From IMG/VR virus record IMGVR_UViG_3300020020_000011, positions 1 to 41,490 of that record: a stretch of 41,490 nucleotides of DNA; one strand, written 5' to 3'. The notes beneath the pieces were generated by a model. It made no database searches and was not told where the DNA came from. It saw nothing but the letters and a program-made list of their open reading frames with translations. A program made the position numbers and the translations under genes. Shown piece by piece: positions 40,434-41,490 of the stretch (its first letter is position 1; each line of letters opens with the position of its first letter). This DNA is from a virus.

Positions 40434-40532
40434 CATGTAGCCTACACCAACTATTTCAAGAAATTCACCGAGCAACCGGGTAGGCTGGTGTTCGGTCGGC
40501 CCGGCTTCAAATACATCGCTAATCGGTGGTAG
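38874..40532 (+). CDS. Tandem-repeat adhesin-like virion protein
   Basis: 552 residues from ATG 38874, 1 base after the previous stop. About fifteen copies of a 20-23 residue repeat with consensus KLxAxPGAVxLAGxxVTLRx: three at 24-90, then a beta-sandwich-like domain (100-258, signatures GTPVDG and RTGALND), then about twelve at 260-520. Each repeat reads as strand-turn-strand, so the whole likely forms a beta solenoid or pleated rod. The same repeat and the same inserted domain occur in the 1289-residue neighbour, so the two genes share ancestry by module shuffling. Probably a fibre or spike shaft; exact location on the virion is unknown. Confidence 0.75.
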   Translation: MTERIQVSWVELQFAPAAAGAAYELQALPGAVTLAGTSVSLRVGRKLQVTAGAIVLAGQNVTLRPTRKMQAGAGAVVLSGKNVNLRYSGEGYILQPGGDPVSIIISGASAETDWGNATFGQERIGQTFLSVGTRVDKISALVGKLGTPVDGVCIKLYTTDAQHLPATLLGTSNVVVGNTLLDNDTAMVEFTFTPQIAVASGVEYAWAFERTGALNDFNEYMTKMTDLPTYAGGSSIYYGSGAWGNYSGNYDTPCTITQYVAGGTISLSGKSVTLRRTHKLTATAGAVALSGKNVTLRPTRKMQAGTGAIAVAGQTVTLRATRKMPVGTGAVVLAGKSAVLKWSREGASLSAQPGAVTLAGQSVTLRYARKLVVTKGIFTLAGQSVTLRTDRKLVMTFPPNILIGSQNVNLIHGISKTLTALPGAIILSGKSVNLAHKTPARMTAQPGAIVLAGSSVNLIPAVNYKLTVLPGGIVLQGEPIMLRRGKSLAAGTGAIVISGETAARTGYVLRVAAGAVKVTPHVAYTNYFKKFTEQPGRLVFGRPGFKYIANRW

Positions 40533-40540
40533 GAGGGGAA

Positions 40541-41490
40541 ATGAGCATCGAGGACACCTACTACGATCCGATGACGGGGCTGCCGATCGGCGCGCCGCAG
40601 GTTGGCCCGCCGCCCGAGCTGCCGCCGGATGCACGGTTCGCAATGGGTGCGCTGGCGGCGCAGGACCGTTACCGGCCGTTCGTGCCGTCGCGCGCCGGCG
40701 GCGCCACCCCCTGGAAGAGGATGGAGATTGAAGCCGCGCAAGCGGACACGCCGCGGGATCTGACCGGCGGCGACCCGGCCACCACCAAGTGGCTGGCGGA
40801 TAACGTGGCTGGCGCGTTCGTGCCGACCGAGCCGTGGGAATATGGCCTGATGGCGGCCGGCCCCGCGGGGCGCGTCGCGGGCATGGCAGGCAAGGTCGGC
40901 GCCGCCGCTGCGGGCATGTATGGCAGCATGGTGGACGAGGCCTTTGCGGATCCCCTCAGCAAGATCAGCAAGAAGGGCAGCAGCATCATGGGGGACATCC
41001 TCAAGGCTGCCAGCGTCACCCGCGGCGCCCCGCGGGGTGTGCTGACCCTGGAGGACTTCTCGCCGCCGGCGATGCAGTCTGCGATCGCGCCGAGCGCCCT
41101 GCAGAACACCTACCGCGACCCCAGGCTGAAGGCGAAGGCAGAGGCCATCTGGCACACCTACCCGCAATACGGCGAGGCGTATCCTGCCATCGGGCCGCCG
41201 GCGCTGAAGGAGAAAGCGCCCGACCCCAAGAACCCCGGCAAATTCCTGATCGCGCCGAAGAAGGGGGAAATCCCCTACGCCTCGATGGAAGAGGCATTGG
41301 CGAAGGCTGAAGAGCCTAACTTCTTCCTGGAGAAGAAGCTGACGCCGGAAGCTAAGATATTCCAGAAGCAGCGCAACATCGTTCAGCAGGACATGGACCT
41401 GCACGGCTACACAAAATACTTCGACCCCGCCAAGCGGGCTGACATTCCTGCATCCGACTATGGGCCGTTCGCGGACACCGGCACGGCGGC
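40541..41490 (+). CDS. Large phage protein of unknown function, 5' part (continues at base 128)
   Basis: ATG 40541 with an AGGAGGGG ribosome site, 8 bases after the adhesin gene. The frame runs to the window end and continues in frame at base 128 (through the end repeat), giving 615 residues in all. The N-terminus is Pro-rich (DPMTGLPIGAPQVGPPPELP), followed by a Gly/Ala-rich hydrophobic stretch (YGLMAAGPAGRVAGMAGKVG) that could insert in a membrane, and then helical sequence (YRDPRLKAKAEAIWHTYPQY). The Gly/Ala-rich part resembles ejected internal proteins; alternatively it is a multi-domain protein delivered with the DNA. No enzyme motif recognised. Confidence 0.8.
   Translation, partial: MSIEDTYYDPMTGLPIGAPQVGPPPELPPDARFAMGALAAQDRYRPFVPSRAGGATPWKRMEIEAAQADTPRDLTGGDPATTKWLADNVAGAFVPTEPWEYGLMAAGPAGRVAGMAGKVGAAAAGMYGSMVDEAFADPLSKISKKGSSIMGDILKAASVTRGAPRGVLTLEDFSPPAMQSAIAPSALQNTYRDPRLKAKAEAIWHTYPQYGEAYPAIGPPALKEKAPDPKNPGKFLIAPKKGEIPYASMEEALAKAEEPNFFLEKKLTPEAKIFQKQRNIVQQDMDLHGYTKYFDPAKRADIPASDYGPFADTGTA
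41364..41490. repeat. Exact direct repeat of the window ends (right copy)
   Basis: Identical to bases 1-127; see the left copy. It falls inside the 615-codon gene. Confidence 0.97.

Noticed and set aside
1-41490. tRNA genes
   Set aside because: No cloverleaf with a convincing GTTCRA-type T arm was recognised by eye; a tRNA search would be needed to exclude them.

Overview
The window is a complete phage genome carrying a duplicated end. Bases 41364-41490 repeat bases 1-127 exactly, and one gene (615 codons) runs in frame across that join, so the unique molecule is 41,363 bp and either circular or circularly permuted. An exact 127-base overlap is typical of assembly with 127-base words, so it is probably not a biological terminal repeat. 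The virion genes (large terminase, P22-type portal, short-tail adaptor and nozzle, GNAT-like protein, large glycine/alanine-rich ejection-type proteins, tail fibre) describe a short-tailed (podovirus-like) tailed phage. A GcrA-family protein, a PEP-CTERM protein with a VPELSTW-type tail and the high G+C content point to an alphaproteobacterial host, most likely a Bradyrhizobium relative. The host is an inference.

Layout. (1) Late rightward block, from about 30020 through the join to 18024: small genes, terminase, portal, a roughly 9 kb set of surface/adhesin-like genes (34557-1605, continuing to 2630), scaffold, major capsid protein, adaptor, nozzle, ejection proteins, tail fibre, and a candidate spanin pair. 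(2) Leftward block 21739-18117: about a dozen small, mostly overlapping genes, three of them sharing a duplicated C-terminal module, then a secreted PEP-CTERM protein and a 29-residue membrane peptide. (3) Rightward early/replication block 21879-30005: Cro-like HTH regulator, coiled-coil protein, GcrA-like regulator, VRR-NUC nuclease, RecB/Cas4-type nuclease, SSB-like protein, prim-pol/RecA-fold primase-helicase, and an iteron cluster that looks like a replication origin (28832-29035).

Control. The leftward and rightward early blocks diverge from 21740-21878, where each TTGAC-type -35 box is immediately followed by a GGTGACA operator. The small HTH protein is the obvious candidate ligand. The regulator gene and the first gene of the late block both begin exactly 35 bases after the start of a TTGAC box and lack a Shine-Dalgarno sequence, suggesting leaderless mRNAs.

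The most unusual points are the phage-borne PEP-CTERM (exosortase substrate) gene, the phage-borne GcrA-like protein, the iteron origin beside a prim-pol that seems to lack its motif II histidine, two adjacent adhesins built from about nineteen 22-residue repeats and four copies of one beta-rich domain, and the absence of any recognisable endolysin, integrase or DNA polymerase.
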